Under the pieces are notes generated by a model that saw only the letters and a program-made list of their open reading frames with translations, was not told where the DNA came from and searched no databases. This document shows, one piece after another, positions 31,539-41,867 of a stretch of 64,000 nucleotides of DNA (position 1 is the first letter of the stretch; each line of letters begins with the position of its first letter). Both the position numbers and the translations under genes were made by a program. The DNA is from Hyaloraphidium curvatum. Its lineage: Eukaryota > Monoblepharomycota > Hyaloraphidiomycetes > Hyaloraphidiales > Hyaloraphidiaceae. The stretch lies in assembly GCA_025558095.1 (NCBI GenBank), contig JAIVFI010000010.1, positions 744,001 to 808,000 of the forward strand. Reading direction: 5' to 3'.

Positions 31539-34230
31539 ATGGCGCCGTCGGCGGGCGTGCCGGGCTTTCCGGCGCCCACGCTCAACTCGAACGACATCTA
31601 CGCCTGGGGCTTCCCCATCGGCGGCTTCATCGTCGGCTTCACCTTCATCTCGCTGGTGATCAAGGAGAAGCTGTTCGTGTCGGACGCCATGGTCGCCACC
31701 CTCTTCGGCGTCATCCTCGGCCCTTTTGTTTCCAACTACTTCGACCCTTTTCATATCCAGCCCGAGGGCACCTACCTCATCATCATGTACCTCTACTCGG
31801 AGATGCTTCTCGTCGTGCAGATCATCGCCGCCGCCATCTCTTTGGACCGAGAGTTCTGGAACTTCCACTGGCGCTCCTTCGCCATCCTTCTCGGCCCCGT
31901 CACTTTCGGCATGTTCGTCGTCACCACCCTCCTCGTCTGGGGAATCTGCGGTCTGCCCTTCCTGGACTCCATGATCGTCGGCGCGGCATGCAGCCCCACG
32001 GACCCGGTGCTCGCCAACTCGATCGTCAAGGGCCGGTTCGCGGACCTGCACGTGAGCCCGACCGTGCGCGACCTGCTTTCGGCCGAGAGCGCGGCCAACG
32101 ACGGCATGGGCTACCCGTTCCTCCTCCTCGGCGTGTACCTGATCCGGTACTACTACGCCCCCACCACGAACTACTCGGAGCCCTACCCCACCAGGGGCGC
32201 GCCGGGCAACGAGACCTCGGTCGGCAACTTCGTCACCCCCCCGAACGCGCACTCGCCGGGCAACTACGAATCCGCCGGCCAGGCCGTGCTGGCGTGGTTC
32301 CTCGAGGTGATCCTGTACCAGATCTGCTGCGCCGCCATACTCGGCTTCATTTTGGGGTGGGCGGCGCGCAAGACGCTGCGGTTCACGGAAAGCAGGGGGT
32401 GGATCGACAAGGAGACCATGCTGGGGTTCGCCATTGCCCTGGCGCTGTTCATCCTGGGGCTGGGGAACGTACTCAACATGTCGGCCTTCATCCTGGCCGT
32501 CGTGGCGGGGGTCGTGTTCTCGTGGGACAAGTGGGTTGGGCGTTGCGCGCTCGTCTGTTTTGGCTGACCGACGTCGCACCGCATTCTCTTTACCCACAGC
32601 TTCTTCTACCACCAGGTCCAGGAATCGCACATCCAGGAGGTCATCGACATGCTCCTCACCGCCGTTTTCTTCATCTTTTTCGGCACCTGCATCCCGTGGT
32701 CCATGATGAACACCCCTGAGCTGCCGATATGGAAGCTGTTCCTGCTATCGCTTGCCGTGCTCGCCGTTAGGAGGCTGCCGGTCGTGGTGGCGCTGTACCC
32801 GACGCTGCGGAGCCTGATCAACCACAAGGAGGCGTACTTTGTAGGCTACTTTGGGCCGATCGGGGTGGCCGCCATCTGGTGGGTCGCGAGCCGCGCTCCG
32901 CTCCGCCGATAGGCCGCTCAACTCGCGCGCTCGTCGCAGGTACATGACGCTCGTCCGCGAGACCTGCCCCGAATCCTCCCCCCTCATTGTCCCCATCTGC
33001 TTCTGGATGGTCCTCACCTCGATCGTCGGCCACGGCCTCTCGGTTCCCTTCGTGCACCTCTCCATCCTCACCTACTCCCGCTCCCGCGACCCCGCTCTGC
33101 GCGGGCCGCGCGGACCCAGAGGCTGGCGCGGAGGGAGGGAGGGGCTGGTCATCGGGGCGCCGGTGTTCAACGGTCCCGTGCCGACCTTTTCGCGGCGGCA
33201 CAGCGCCGACATGGGCAGGAGGGGGAGCATGGACGCCGCGAGCGAGGTGCGCAAGAGTGGGGAGGGGGCCAACGGGAGCCCGGACACGTTCGTGGAGGAC
33301 GACGATACGGCGCGGTCGGCGCGGTCGGGGGCCAACTCGAACCGGTTCGAGGTCTACGGCGGGCGTATCTCCGTGGATTCACGGCGGAGTGGCGACCTCT
33401 CGGACCCCGGCGACGCCGACCTGGCCGACGCCGAGCTCGGCATGGGCATCCCCATCGGCCCCTCGCTCTCCCTGGGATCGGGGCTGCCGCTGGAGCGGCA
33501 GAACACGGTCAAGTTCGTCGACTCGATCCGCCCCTCCGCCCCCGCCGTACCGGGCGGCATCCTGGTCTTTTCCCCGGCAGAGGAAGCTCCCAACTCGCAG
33601 CTCTCGTTCCGCATCTCGCGCCCGCGCTCCGCGAGCGTCGGTTCGGCGTCGGAGGAGATTGTGCCGCCGACGGTGCTCGGCGCGGGGATTCCGTACCAGC
33701 GGTACCACTCCCGCGCCATCTCGTTCGACATCCCCCTCGAAGGCGACTCCCGCGGCGCCACGGGCGGGAGGAGGGGCTCCCGTGCGCCGAGCGGGGTGTC
33801 GGCGGACTACGCTTCGGACGATGAGCCGACCCCGGCGGGGACGAGCGTGGCGCGCAACCCGCGGTTCGCGCGGTCGCTTTCGGTCGGCGGGGAGGCGATG
33901 CAGGAGAAGGGCTTGTCGTCGGGCTGGATCAAACCGTTCTGGAAGGACTGGAGCTGGGGGCGCAAGGGGTCAAACGCCACGGGGGGTTCGGATCCGCAGG
34001 CAGGGCAGCAGCCCGATCGACGATCTTCCAACTACAGCACCTCGCCGGGGGCGCTGCAGGTCTACGGCGGGGGAGAGCGGAGGGATTCAACATCGATGCT
34101 GCCGGCCGTGGCGGACCCGGTGATCGGGTCCTCGGGGACGCCGCCGCCGCAGCCGGTGCCGTCGCCGTCGATCCTGGTGCCTCCGAGGACGTCGGATACG
34201 CCGGTTTTGGGGAGCGGGAACTCGACGTGA
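31539..34230 (+). CDS. Plasma-membrane Na+(K+)/H+ antiporter, NHA1/SOD2 type
   Basis: Exons 31539-32530, 32600-32878 and 32940-34230; introns 69 and 61 nt; 853 residues. The N-terminal half has about 12 membrane segments with family motifs: SDAMVATLFGVILGP, the ion-binding region AACSPTDPVLANSIVKG and SAESAANDGMGYPFL, then FFGTCIPWSMM and FGPIGVAAIW/YMTLVRE (joined across intron 2). This matches fungal Nha1/Sod2, which export Na+ or K+ in exchange for H+ across the plasma membrane. The last about 400 residues are a hydrophilic, Ser/Arg/Pro-rich cytoplasmic tail with many possible phosphorylation sites, as in yeast Nha1. Confidence 0.92.
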
Positions 34231-34644
34231 GCCTTAGGGTGGGGGCCGTTGGCTGGGTCGGGGGCGCGGAACGTAGGGGGCGTCGGTCGCCGGGCCAGGG
34301 CCGCGGTCGCGCACCGCACGTTCCTGTGTCTTTGGAATACCACGGACATCATTTCATTCTAGAAGCCGCGGCGATCCGTCCGTTCCTGCTTTGGATGCGC
34401 AGAGGGATCCGGGGGACAGCGGTGACGAGATTGCTCCCGCTACGTCCCCGCATTCCATCGATCTGGTTACATCCTAACACCCAGTGAGTAATGGAAGTAC
34501 TGTGGTGCCGCTCCGTTTGTTTCGCGCCGCATTAAGCAGTACAGTATCCAAGGGGGACGGCCGCAGTTCGTCGTTTTGGCGTTTGATGCTTCGCTGGCGG
34601 TCCCCCTTCCATCACACCGCCAGGTCACAGCGGTCTTCGACACA
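34231..34644. other. Upstream region of family B copy 2
   Basis: 414 bp with no gene. The right part (from about 34530) is similar to the upstream region of family B copy 1, most strongly at 34535-34572. Confidence 0.4.
34535..34572 (+). promoter_or_regulatory. Conserved 38 bp element upstream of family B copy 2
   Basis: Partner of the element at 30664-30701, identical at 35 of 38 positions, and 72 nt before the ATG at 34645. Equal spacing in both copies favours a retained promoter or leader element. Confidence 0.45.
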
Positions 34645-35333
34645 ATGAGCGCTCCGCAGGTACGCTGTGGATTGTTCGACCTTCCCATCGGCGTAGCAAC
34701 GGACTGACTATGCCCTCGGCACCCGTTCCTGCTTTCTGCAGCCCGCTGATGGCGACGGGTCCCCGCAGTCCGCCGATTCGTGCGGGCGCCTGCGCAGCAA
34801 GACGACGCCCAAAGCAAGGTCTAATGGCAAGACCCCGACAGGCTCGGGATCCTCCCAGGGCGGCCACTACCCTTTCATTGCCGCGGAGCAGGCCCACCAC
34901 GCGGCCGCCCGTGCGACTGTTCCGGTGGTCGAAGTGCAAAGCGGAGGAGCTGTACAAGAGGCCGCTGCTCCCGGGAGGCCCGGTCAGCCCGCAATGAACC
35001 CACCGCCGCCGCCGCCGCCCAACCCCCCGGCCGACGAGATCCACGAGGAACCACTCCCTCCCTACGCTCCTCCGGCAGCTCCTCTCCCCGGAGTCGAAGC
35101 TCCTGTTTCTCAAGCCCAAGTGAGCTCCGGTTTCCTTCGTCCCATTTTAGAGCTCGTGCTAATGCCGGAACCATCGACAGGTCGCAGCCCTCACGCAGGA
35201 GATGCGCAACCTCACGCGGGTGGTGGAGAGGGTCGACCAGGGTGTTGGCGAGGTTAGGCAGGAGATGAAGCAGGACATGGCGAGCCTCAAGGCGAGGGTG
35301 GAAAGGCTGGAGAGGGAGAGGCAGCAGGGCTGA
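34645..35333 (+). CDS. Family B proline-rich coiled-coil protein, copy 2
   Basis: Exons 34645-34659, 34742-35119 and 35181-35333; introns 82 and 61 nt; 181 residues. Exon 1 encodes only MSAPQ. Exon 2 has a basic Ser/Gly-rich part (RLRSKTTPKARSNGKT), an Ala-rich part, then seven prolines and NPPADEIHEEPLPPYAPP. Exon 3 is a clean coiled coil: ALTQEMRNLTRVVERVDQGV followed by VERLERERQQG. PLPPY and EPLPPY resemble WW- or Nedd4-type ligands (PPxY-like), and WW-domain proteins occur in this genome (23364-24274). There is no signal peptide or membrane segment. I recognise no family; the intact frame and matching introns with copy 1 argue that it is a real gene. Confidence 0.55.
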
Positions 35334-35713
35334 GCATGTAGCAGGCTTCCATAGCTGGCATCATCACCGTCACCATCGATCGGAAGAGCACTAGCAATCT
35401 GAATTCACCGCAGTCGCAAATCGGATCGCTCCGCAAGCAGGTGCATCCTGAACCCGACGGGAACCCATGGCCACGGTCGCCCTGCTGTGCTGTCGGTTCC
35501 CGCACCGAATCCTGGATCCCGGCGTCGTTCCGCGTGTTCCCATGCTGGCGCCGCTGGCATCACGCTGCTACGGCTGCTGAGCTCGGTTTTCGAGGCAACC
35601 TCCTCGGGATCCAAAGCCTCGTTGCGGAGCGAAGGCTGTGCGGCACAGCACCCTGCCCATAATCCCGTCCCCCCTGCATTGCAGCATTCCGGGTTTCGGG
35701 CTCACGCTGCAAA
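35334..35713. other. Intergenic region, no gene recognised
   Basis: 380 bp between family B copy 2 and the GPI-like protein. Frames up to 73 codons on both strands have no recognisable features. Confidence 0.35.
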
Positions 35714-36562
35714 ATGTTGCCGCTGAATGCTCTTGTTGGCCTCCTTCTAGTCTCCATGGCCCCGTGGCCTGCCTCCGCGCAGTCGCTCCAAATCCCGACC
35801 CCCATGCCGCGCGGGAACTTCGTCCTCCAGACCACCGCCGCGAACGACTGGTGGTGAGCTCCTCCGCCTCGTCCTCGAGCCTCTCTGCCGATGCCGACGC
35901 TCCGCTTTCCCGCTGCAGCAAGGCCTTCGTCATCTCCCTGCCCGCCAACGACACCACACGCCTCGAGCTCACCGTCCAAGGCGGATACGCCCTCGCCCGC
36001 GTCACGGAACCCGGCATTGCTTACCCCTCTTCCCACGCATTCGGTCCCGTGCCGTGCCTGCGCCCGGATTCGGGGGGGAAGAAGGCGGTCGGAAGCAACG
36101 TGCCGGTCAACCCAGTCAACGGGTCGGGGGCGCTGAGCCTGGGTGCGGATCCGTTCCCGGGGAACTGCTATACCGAAGACGCAGCGGTGTTAGTGTTTCT
36201 CAGGTGCGCTTGCGGGGCGAAACGGTGGAGAGAAGAGCGACTGATGCGATTTTCGCAGCACGTACTGGACGGGGGAGACCTTCATCAACGGGACCGAGGT
36301 TCCGGACGCCAACTTCCAGCGGGGGTTGCCGCGCAATATCACGTTCGTGCTGGAGCCGAGCAGGGTGGCGAACGTCGCCCCGCAGCCGTGCTTGCCGGTG
36401 GTGCGGGCCACGGCGACCACGACATCGAGCGCGACCGCGTCAACGAGGAGCGCGACGACGAGCTCGACGAGCTCCTCCAGGAGCGGGGCATGTGGGGGGA
36501 GGAAAGCGAAGGAGTGGATGGTGGCAGCTGGCGCGGCGCTGGCTGCCGCTGCAGGTCTCTGA
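35714..36562 (+). CDS. Secreted, probably GPI-anchored surface protein
   Basis: Exons 35714-35853, 35919-36203 and 36259-36562; introns 65 and 55 nt; 242 residues. A signal peptide (MLPLNALVGLLLVSMAPWPA, cleavage near SAQS) leads into a domain with Asn-Asp-Trp-Cys, FVISLPANDTTRLELTV and GNCYTEDAAVLVFL/STYWTGETFING. Then comes a Ser/Thr-rich stretch (TTTSSATASTRSATTS) and a C-terminal hydrophobic tail (MVAAGAALAAAAGL), which together look like a GPI-attachment region. It probably sits on the cell surface or wall. The globular domain is not one I can name. Confidence 0.6.
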
Positions 36563-36638
36563 TCTGGTTCTCGATTGGCGGCAATTGCACAGTTTACATT
36601 TCGTACGTTTACATAGCTCGAGCCTCACAGTATAGCAA

Positions 36639-37445
36639 TCACAGCTTCGCAGGAGGTGGAGCCAGCCAGCCGGATCGCTTTGGTCTCGGCTCCTCCGGCG
36701 CCGCCGGGCGCTGCTGCCTGTCTTCCGCTCCTTCGCCGGCTTTCACTGCTTTCCCCCCTCCCTTCTTTTCGAGCTTTCGCGCCGGCATGCCCACCCACGT
36801 CAGCCCCGGCTCGACGATGTCCTTGTGCAGCACCGCGCCCATCCCCGTCCTGGTCCCCGCCGCGATGCTGATGTGGTCCCTCACGATGGTGCCCAGCCCC
36901 AGCACGCAGTCGCTCCCCACTCTGATCGATCCCCCCATCGATACCTTGCCGTTGAGCTGCGCGTAATCCTCCAGCACCGTGTCGTGGCCGACGCTCGTCC
37001 CGCCGCCGATCCGGCAAAAGTCCCCCACGCGGACGGCGTTCCCGATGCGGCTGAAGAAGCCGATGAATACGCCGCGGCCGATGGTGGCGCTGCGCGCGAC
37101 GGCGGCCAGCGGGCTGATGGCGGGGGGAAAGCGGAGCGTCCAGGGAGAGAGCTCGCGCTCGACCTCGGGGACGAGCTTGTGCAGCACGTCCGGCTCGCCG
37201 TGGCACACGAAGACGTCGACAACGGCAGCCGGCGGGTCGAGCTCTCTGAGGAATTCGCGGACGCCCTCGGCCGAGCGGATGTGGGCGAAGCCAACGAGCG
37301 ACGGGTGTATCGCCGGCCCGTCGTCCCAGCACACGGCGCGGCCCGAGGCCACCTCGGCGGGGTATTCGTCCTGCGCAATTTCCCACAGCGTGCCGGCATG
37401 CCCGCCGCCGCAGCGGAGCAGCACGGCGCGGGGACGAGCCGCCAT
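36639..37445 (-). CDS. Left-handed beta-helix (hexapeptide) acyltransferase, NeuD/PglD-like
   Basis: A single exon of 268 residues. The first about 110 residues resemble a nucleotide-sugar-type binding fold ending FPPAISPLAAVARSATIGRG. Hexapeptide repeats follow: IGRGVFIGFFSRIGNAVRVG, IGGGTSVGHDTVLEDYAQ, VSMGGSIRVGSDCVLGLG, then IAAGTRTGMGAVLHKDI and PGLTWVGMPARKL. These are the marks of sugar O-/N-acetyltransferases (NeuD/PglD/WbbJ type) that use acetyl-CoA. The tail is Lys/Pro-rich. The upstream frame is open to 37760, but the ATG at 37445 starts the conserved fold. It lies 120 bp from the divergent ABM gene. Confidence 0.75.
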   Translation of the reverse strand: MAARPRAVLLRCGGGHAGTLWEIAQDEYPAEVASGRAVCWDDGPAIHPSLVGFAHIRSAEGVREFLRELDPPAAVVDVFVCHGEPDVLHKLVPEVERELSPWTLRFPPAISPLAAVARSATIGRGVFIGFFSRIGNAVRVGDFCRIGGGTSVGHDTVLEDYAQLNGKVSMGGSIRVGSDCVLGLGTIVRDHISIAAGTRTGMGAVLHKDIVEPGLTWVGMPARKLEKKGGGKAVKAGEGAEDRQQRPAAPEEPRPKRSGWLAPPPAKL

Positions 37446-37565
37446 TGTCGGAAAACGGCCATTCAAAGGGATCGCGACGTTGCCCGAACCACTGAACGGA
37501 ACCACTGAACCTTCCCGCCGTCGGTCCGTGCGGCCACGCGAATCTCCGCCTACTGCCGGCCCGCG

Positions 37566-37886
37566 ATGACCGTCGTCCGCATCTCGAAGGGGCGGTATCC
37601 CCCGGCGCTCCATGCCAAGGTCTCCGCCGCCCTTCAGGCGTCGGGCGACATCCTCATCCCCGCGATCAAAAAGCTCCCCGGATGCCTCTCCTACTACGCC
37701 GGCGCCGACGAGGCCAGCGGTACGATGATTAATGCCTCGGTGTGGGACACGGAGGAGCACGCAAAGGCCATGGCGGGGCTCAAGGAGATGGCGCAGCAGG
37801 CGGGCGAGTTTGTCTCCCTCGGCGTCGAGTTCGAGAGGCCGATCGTGAACTACGGCGTCATGTGGGATTTGGACGGGCAGAAGTAG
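37566..37886 (+). CDS. ABM-type (dimeric alpha-beta barrel) monooxygenase-like protein
   Basis: A single exon of 106 residues. The pattern is that of an antibiotic-biosynthesis-monooxygenase/ferredoxin-like barrel: an initial strand (MTVVRISKGRYP), a helix, IPAIKKLPGCLSYYAGADE, MINASVWDTEEHAKAM and a closing helix. Such proteins are small dimers that act as cofactor-free oxygenases or heme-degrading enzymes. The active residues of any one subfamily cannot be assigned. The size is typical. Confidence 0.7.
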   Translation: MTVVRISKGRYPPALHAKVSAALQASGDILIPAIKKLPGCLSYYAGADEASGTMINASVWDTEEHAKAMAGLKEMAQQAGEFVSLGVEFERPIVNYGVMWDLDGQK

Positions 37887-38519
37887 GCGGTGCGGTGGCG
37901 GGGCGGAGGATGTTGCAGGGCGGCGGGTTGGACGGGCTGGCGTCTCCCGCGTCTCCCGCGCCTCCAGTGCCTCCCGCGGCGCAGTTCGACGCGTTCTATG
38001 ACATGTGGATGAACAGTTTGACGCGAATCATGGACGGAAATTACTTTGGATGGCGCGAAATATACCGTCTTGGACTGGGTGCCGTCTTCGCTTCGATTCG
38101 GGCCTGAACCTGAAGGGAGACTTCCACTTTCAGATATGTCCTCTGCAGCGCAACCGTCCTCCGTCCTTGGCATTGTAGCAATAGGCCCCCGATTGCGCCA
38201 CCGTTGGTCGACGGGAGCTAAATGTTCGAGAGCGTTGGTCGGGCCGGGGCAAGAGCGGACCGGAGATCCAAACACGCTAGCTCCCTGGCCCCACGGATTT
38301 CGCATGGAACTCCCCGACGCGCTCGGAACTACTTTACTTCGAATGAGCGGATTGCGAACCTGCACCTGCGGGACGCAGCCCGTCCGGGGCGTGCGGGGAT
38401 CCCTCGCGGATCCCTACGGGTGGCGCGTTGGGACGCACGTCCGTCCCGATTCCCTCACGGCCGCGCCGGTTTTCACTTCCCCCTGCTCCACGCCGCACCT
38501 CCTCCGGTGCCACTCGCCG
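37887..38519. other. Intergenic region, no gene recognised
   Basis: 633 bp with no supported gene. A long plus-strand frame starting at 38046 passes through it into the next gene but has no motif in this part. Confidence 0.35.
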
Positions 38520-39134
38520 ATGAGGACACCTACCGTTGCCGCCCTCGCCCTCGCGGCCGCCGCGCTGCTCGCCCTCCCCGACGACGCGGCGGCGCAGTGG
38601 TTCATCCACGCCCGCCTGGATTTCCTCGGCACTTCGACGTGCCCCTCGAGTACGTCCACCTCCGCGCCCCGCATCGGATCGCCGCCTGACCCGACCCGCC
38701 CCCTCCGCGCAGCGCTGGCCGGCTTCCGCCCCCTCGGCGCCTTCTTCAGCTTCAAGTACGCCCACGTCCGCGACGGCCCGCCCGACGCATGCGATTCCTC
38801 GTCCGCCCCGTCGCTTTCGCAGGCAAAGTGCGAGAGCGACGGGGAGGATGCGGTGGTGGAGTGGTGCGCCCTTGTCTCGGCGATCCAGGTGGACGGGATG
38901 GTGGGGTGGGGTTTTCCCAGCAGGCCTGCATCGGCCCGTGGGTGGATCGCAGCGCGCCGGTCCCGCATCCGGGCTAACCGACCCGCCCCGCCGCAAGCCA
39001 ACCTGCTCGTGCGGAGCACCTACAGGTACCCCAACATCCAACCCGCCCCCGAGCTCCGCCGCGGCTGCGCCGCCTTCGGCACCCCCATGACCCCCGTCGT
39101 GCCCTCCTCGAGGACCCTGGATTGCGGGGAGTGA
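38520..39134 (+). CDS. Secreted protein of unknown family (exons uncertain)
   Basis: The ATG at 38520 opens a clear signal peptide (MRTPTVAALALAAAALLALP, cleavage near AAAQW). Then follow DFLGTSTCPS, and after a probable 63 nt intron (GTACGT...CGCGCAG) the segment LAGFRPLGAFFSFKYAH. Further on come AKCESDGEDAVVEWCALVSAI and ACIGPWVDRSAPVP, which can be joined by two more short GT-AG introns and a stop at 38977. Alternatively the open frame continues to 39134 with an extra Cys-containing tail. I cannot choose between the two. The cysteine pattern suggests a disulfide-bonded extracellular or lysosomal protein. I considered GILT thiol reductase but the CxxC and CQHG signatures are missing. Confidence 0.4.
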   Translation: MRTPTVAALALAAAALLALPDDAAAQWFIHARLDFLGTSTCPSSTSTSAPRIGSPPDPTRPLRAALAGFRPLGAFFSFKYAHVRDGPPDACDSSSAPSLSQAKCESDGEDAVVEWCALVSAIQVDGMVGWGFPSRPASARGWIAARRSRIRANRPAPPQANLLVRSTYRYPNIQPAPELRRGCAAFGTPMTPVVPSSRTLDCGE

Positions 39135-39268
39135 CCCGAGGGGACGGGGAGGGCGGAGTGCTTGGACGTGGTGGATGAGGAGGATGTGGATGCGTCGGTG
39201 TCGCTGGATGCGTGCGGCGCGTTGGGTGGGTTGCCGGAAGCGGCGCGTGTGCGCGGCGGGAGGGGCTG

Positions 39269-39448
39269 ATGTTTGCCAGGCGCAGGGACCCATCCGCGGC
39301 TGGTTCGGGCGGCCAAGCGGACGACGACGAAGCGCAGGGCCACGTCGTCGAGGAAAAAGACGACTTCGGCGAGGAAGAAGACCACGTCTGCGAAGAAGAA
39401 GACGACGAAGAAGGGCGCAAACCGACGACAACACCGAGCAAGGCGTGA
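39269..39448 (+). other. GAA/GAC-rich tract, short acidic frame
   Basis: A purine-rich trinucleotide tract (about 39325-39425). One frame (ATG 39269) reads a 59-residue very acidic peptide (EEKDDFGEEEDHVCEEEDDEE); the next frame reads Lys-Lys-Thr-Thr-Ser-Ala repeats like a histone H1 tail. No flanking domain supports either as a gene. It may be a terminal exon of something I have not resolved or a simple-sequence expansion. Confidence 0.25.
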
Positions 39449-39843
39449 TCGGGACGGACGTCGCGCCAGGGGCCGATGGCAGTGTTCACCGCCCGAATCG
39501 CATCTGCAGCTTGGGATGGAACTTTTGAGCAGCTTCCGAGGGACGACCAGTGCGGACACGAGTTGCCCGGCGGGATTCGGAGCGTTCGTTTGATGCCCGT
39601 CCCCACTGCTTTCCATGTCCCCCTCCCTCGGGCGAAGCTGCCGCGATCCCCCCCTGCCCCGATCCCCATCCAAGGGATCGGAAAAGGGAAAATCCGTCCC
39701 AACGACTGGAAAGGCCCGAATGTCCTCCACAACGACGGCCACGCGGGAGGGGTGCGCGGCTTCTGGTCCTGCGCGGCGGCGAAGAAGCCGCGGCGACCGC
39801 CAGCTCGCCCGACGAGTCACGCACAGCACCTTCTCTCGACACC

Positions 39844-40574
39844 ATGGAGCCGCCCAAAGAGCCGCCGCAGCCGATGCCGCAGGTTCCCGCGAAGCAAGTC
39901 TCTGTCGAGGGTGGGATCACCGTCATCCCCGCCGAGGACTCCGGCTCGGAGGGGTCGGGGGACGACGACCCGCCGCGGGACGGAGTGCTGCCGGTCCCCG
40001 TGGTCACGGCACCGGGAAACGCCGGCGGCGGAAACCAAGGAAACCAAGGCGAGCCTTGATCTCGCCTTTGTGGCCGAGCTGCCTCGTCCCCGACAGCAGT
40101 TCCGTTCAGCCGCAGGAGGAGGTTCGCCCGCACGAAGATTCGTTGCCGCCAGACGCGAACCATGCACTTCTCGCCCCTAACACCGCGTTGGCGTGCTCCA
40201 ACAGGGAGCGGGTGGGGCCGGCCGCGGCATCCATCGGCACGGCACGGGCGCTGACGTGTCCCCTGCCTGATTCTGAGTCTTGAAACCTCCCTCCCGCTCA
40301 TCCTTCAACGTCTCAGCGTCGTCGAGACCTACGGACCCCGGATCGAACGCCTCGAGAACGAGTTCCACGCATTCAGGACCAGCCAGGAGACAGCAGTGGA
40401 GGAGGTGGGATGCGCCAGTCGCGACCGGCGGGGCTCTCGCTGATTGTCTTCCTCCGACAGATCAGGGTCAGATTGGGTCGCCTGGAAGGCAGGATGGACG
40501 CCGTGGAAGGAAAGCTGGACGCCGTGGAAAGAAAGCTGGACGAGGTGCTGGAGCTTTTGAAGGCGTCGCGCTGA
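39844..40574 (+). CDS. Possible family B member, copy 3 (divergent)
   Basis: The ATG at 39844 starts MEPPKEPPQPMPQVPAKQ and an acidic stretch. In a second frame (about 40110-40200) there is QEEVRPHEDSLPPDANHAL, comparable with ADEIHEEPLPPYAPP of copy 2. The last part is a strong coiled coil: IERLENEFHAFRTSQETAVE, then after a probable intron (about 40405-40470, GTGGGA...CCGACAG) IRVRLGRLEGRMDAVEGKLD and LDEVLELLKASR, with TGA at 40572-40574. The same Pro-rich-then-coiled-coil order as copies 1 and 2 supports kinship, but the middle introns are unresolved. Confidence 0.35.
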
Positions 40575-41867
40575 ATCTGAATAGATCATGACCGCATTCT
40601 TTGGAGCCGTCGGTGCCGCGCGAAGTCCACTCGGCTCGGCGCAAGTTGACTTGCGTGAGTGAGGCTATTCCTAATGTATACCCGGCACCAAACTTCGCTG
40701 AGAGAAAATGCCTGTTGGATAAATAAATGCTGAGCGGCAATATTGGTGGTGCTCATTGGCTGCTCCGGTGCGCGGTCCGTCGCGATGTAGCCTGCTTCCG
40801 CGGGGGCGTCCGGCCGTTTCGCCGCCGGGGAGGATGGAAGTTCGTGGACGGCAATTCTCTCCGCCGTTCCAAAGCCGTGCACCGCGCGAATCCTCGTTGG
40901 AGACGGATCAATAGGCATTGCTGCAGACCCCGAAACGGGAGGTAGTAGAATGTGCAGGGAGTTGCTGATGCGGCGGGGCGATGCGAGCAAGTCGCGCGGG
41001 CGACATTTGCTTCGGGAGACAACTCGGGGCATTCCGCTTGGCTGGGGTCAGATGTGCTCCGAATCGACCGAATGGGTGAATCTAGATCGAACGGGATGCA
41101 ATTCGCACAACTACAGTAGTCCGCGTGCGTGGGGAGCAACGGAGTCGTCGACCCCCTGCAACGTCACATGTCCAGTCCCTGACTCGGTCCGCATCGAAAC
41201 CATCGAGCGGAACCCGTCATGCAGTGCTTTGGGACGCTCATCAGGCGTTCTGATGAACGGGAGAGTAACTCCATCATTCGATTAGGATCAGGCAGTGAGA
41301 CACTGGTAACAGGTCAAGTCAACGCGCCACTTCTTCCACAGCGAGCAAACCGCGGAATGAAGTCATTCTCCTTCCGATCGAGCAATTAGGTGGATCTATT
41401 GCAATATGTCGGAATTCGCAGCCGCTGCGTCCAACGATGCGTGGGGAAAACCTGGACCTGTCGGAACAGAAGTAGTCGGCCACGCATCAAGCTACCGCGA
41501 CCACCAACCAGTCACGGCAACGACAGATCAATCCATCATCGATCTCCTTCCTTCTTTTCAAAGACTACGACGGGCGCGCGCGCGCGCCGCGCAGCCCAAT
41601 CACTAGTGCGTCCGACGCGGAGTCCGAGCCGCCGCCGGCCCCGGCCCGGTTCTCCCCTACCCCGCAGGCAAACGAATCCCGCGGGATTCCTCTCCATCCT
41701 CGCTCGTCGATGAAAAATCATGCGCGCCCGATGGCCTTCCGAGCTGCAGCATTTCCCCCAGTCCGCCGGGCGTGCGCCGCTACGCCGACTTTGCTGCGGC
41801 GGGGACCAAGCCCCGCGCACGCGGTCCCTTCCGCCCGACGGCCGTCCCCCGGCCGGGCCTCGGGGCG
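40575..41867. other. Long intergenic region, no gene recognised
   Basis: About 1.3 kb of somewhat more AT-containing sequence than its surroundings. Frames of up to 148 codons exist on the minus strand without motifs. I looked for tRNA-like arms and direct repeats and saw none that convinced me. It could hold a relic or a non-coding RNA. Confidence 0.35.

Noticed and set aside
31293-32630. 445-codon minus-strand frame opposite the antiporter
   Set aside because: Charged, low-complexity translation antisense to an unmistakable NHA1-type gene.
38520-39134. GILT thiol reductase
   Set aside because: There is a signal peptide and several cysteines, but neither the CxxC/CxxS active site nor the CQHG signature is present.
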